Positions 5,408 to 6,368 of a stretch of 6,368 nucleotides of DNA are shown here, one piece after another. The stretch is from an uncultured Clostridia bacterium. GTDB lineage: Bacteria > Bacillota > Clostridia > TANB77 > CAG-508. The notes under the pieces were generated by a model, which was given only the letters and a program-made list of their open reading frames with translations, did no database searches and was not told the DNA's origin. The stretch's first letter is position 1; each line of letters opens with the position of its first letter. A program made the position numbers and the translations under genes. Location: contig CALYAH010000122.1 in the NCBI GenBank assembly GCA_944393455.1, positions 1 through 6,368 on the forward strand, given 5' to 3'.

Positions 5408-6295
5408 ATGGAATTTAAAGAACAGTTAAAGCAATATCAATTATTAATAAATAACGAATTAGAAAAATATTTAAGAAAACAAGACTGTCCAGAAAAGGTA
5501 TTAAATAAGTCGATGGAATATAGCTTGATGGCAGGAGGAAAGCGTTTAAGACCAATTCTTATAATAGCAACTTATGAAATATTTAAAAATGATAAGAAGC
5601 AGTGTATGCCATATGCAATGGCAATTGAAATGATACACAACTTTTCATTAATTCATGATGACCTACCAGGAATTGATAATGATGATTTTAGGCATGGAAA
5701 GCCAACAAATCATAAACAGTTTAATGAAGCTACAGCAATCTTAGCGGGAGACGGACTTTTAAATCAAGCATATATGGTAATTAGCAAGGACTTAATAAAT
5801 ACAAAAGCGCAAGACTTAAAAGATAAATTAAAGGTCTTTGATGAATTTTCATCTGCAGTAGATAGAATGATTGCAGGCGAATATATTGATACTGAATATG
5901 AAGGAAAACAAATAACTAATGAATATCTAGAATATATTCATAAAAATAAAACAGGAGCACTTTTAAGACTATGTGTAAGGACAGGTGCAATCTTAGCAAA
6001 AGTGAATGAAACAGATTTAGAAAAATTAACAAATTATGCTGAAAAAATAGGATTAGCTTTTCAGATAAAAGATGATATTTTATCTGAAGAAGGGAATGAA
6101 GAAATTCTAGGCAAGCCTGTTGGAAATGATAAAAAATTAGAAAAATGCACATATGTATCTAAATATGGACTTCAAGGAGCAAAAGAAAAACTAGATGAAA
6201 TAACAAAAGAAGCCGTAGAAGAGCTAGAAGGATATGGAGATAAAGCAAAATTTTTAAAAGAACTTGCTTTATATATTCAAAATAGAAACAAATAA
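5408..6295 (+). CDS. ispA: Farnesyl diphosphate synthase (short-chain polyprenyl synthase)
   Basis: Condenses IPP with DMAPP and then GPP to make FPP, the precursor of undecaprenyl phosphate for cell-wall synthesis. It is 295 residues, all-helical, cytoplasmic. Motifs: GGKRLRP (43-49, diphosphate binding), first Asp-rich motif DDLPGID (84-90) followed by NDDFRHGKPT, ATAILAGDGLL (108-118), KTG (181-183), and the second Asp-rich region FQIKDDILS (218-226) with GKPVGND. The two-residue insertion in the first motif and F79 five residues before D84 are the type II (eubacterial) FPP synthase pattern, favouring a C15 product. In the second motif the last Asp of DDxxD is S226. ATG 5408 follows GGGAG (5397-5401). 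Its last 22 codons form one arm of a giant inverted repeat. In many bacteria uppS/cdsA, which use FPP-derived lipid, follow frr; here the FPP synthase itself does. Confidence 0.92.
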   Translation: MEFKEQLKQYQLLINNELEKYLRKQDCPEKVLNKSMEYSLMAGGKRLRPILIIATYEIFKNDKKQCMPYAMAIEMIHNFSLIHDDLPGIDNDDFRHGKPTNHKQFNEATAILAGDGLLNQAYMVISKDLINTKAQDLKDKLKVFDEFSSAVDRMIAGEYIDTEYEGKQITNEYLEYIHKNKTGALLRLCVRTGAILAKVNETDLEKLTNYAEKIGLAFQIKDDILSEEGNEEILGKPVGNDKKLEKCTYVSKYGLQGAKEKLDEITKEAVEELEGYGDKAKFLKELALYIQNRNK

Positions 6296-6368
6296 TCTTA
6301 AGATGTTTTTATTTTGAATATATAAAGCAAGTTCTTTTAAAAATTTTGCTTTATCTCCATATCCTTCT
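6226..6368. repeat. Giant inverted repeat at the ispA 3' end (65-bp arms, runs off the window)
   Basis: Bases 6226-6290 are the reverse complement of 6304-6368 at every position except 6285/6309, which is a G-T pair. The 13-nt loop (6291-6303) contains the ispA stop codon. The left arm is ispA coding sequence, so the right arm is an inverted copy of the gene's end. The arm is still perfect at the last base of the window and probably continues. It is far longer than an ordinary terminator and has no T tail inside the window. Either a fold-back assembly/amplification artefact or a real inverted duplication. Confidence 0.9.

Noticed and set aside
5916..6152. 78-codon open frame on the minus strand within ispA
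   Set aside because: It lies wholly inside a well-supported gene, is Leu/Phe/His-rich as expected of an antisense shadow, and has no family resemblance.

Overview
The window is strongly AT-rich, with A-rich Shine-Dalgarno sites (AGGAGG, AAGGAGAG), GTG and TTG starts, and EF-Ts, PyrH, Frr and IspA proteins of the Gram-positive anaerobe type. It looks like a Clostridia-class Firmicute, probably an uncultured gut lineage; the lineage is inference. The backbone is the conserved translation and cell-envelope neighbourhood tsf - pyrH - frr - ispA. The left edge cuts tsf. The right edge falls inside a very long inverted repeat that begins in the last codons of ispA.

Between tsf (ends 362) and pyrH (starts 4085), which are usually adjacent, sits an accessory block of about 3.7 kb that I read as a diversity-generating retroelement (DGR). 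In order it holds: an intrinsic terminator after tsf (378-447); a 28-bp near-palindrome (458-485); a prepilin-like surface protein (503-1609); a secreted protein with a C-type-lectin/FGE-like DGR target fold and an AAC-rich 3' end that looks like a variable repeat (1626-2258); a 267-bp non-coding interval full of inverted repeats (2259-2525); the accessory protein Avd (2526-2885); and a DGR-type reverse transcriptase with the IGxxxSQ and YMDD signatures (2870-3925). A DGR copies a template RNA with adenine-specific errors and writes the cDNA into the 3' end of a target gene, so the exported protein varies in its binding face.

Two things are odd about this DGR. No second copy of the AAC-rich repeat, meaning no template repeat, can be seen anywhere in the window. 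Also, the target stops a few codons around where the family normally has its closing FR-x-V motif. The block may have fused its template and variable repeats by deletion, may use a template elsewhere, or may be decaying. Avd and the RT themselves look intact.

After the block, pyrH has its own extended -10 promoter (4038-4046), with a perfect 21-bp palindrome over its -35 region. pyrH (UMP kinase), frr (ribosome recycling factor) and ispA (farnesyl diphosphate synthase) then follow as a tight operon. The inverted repeat at 6226-6368 (65-bp arms, 13-nt loop, one G-T pair) may be a contig-end or amplification artefact, or a real inverted duplication.
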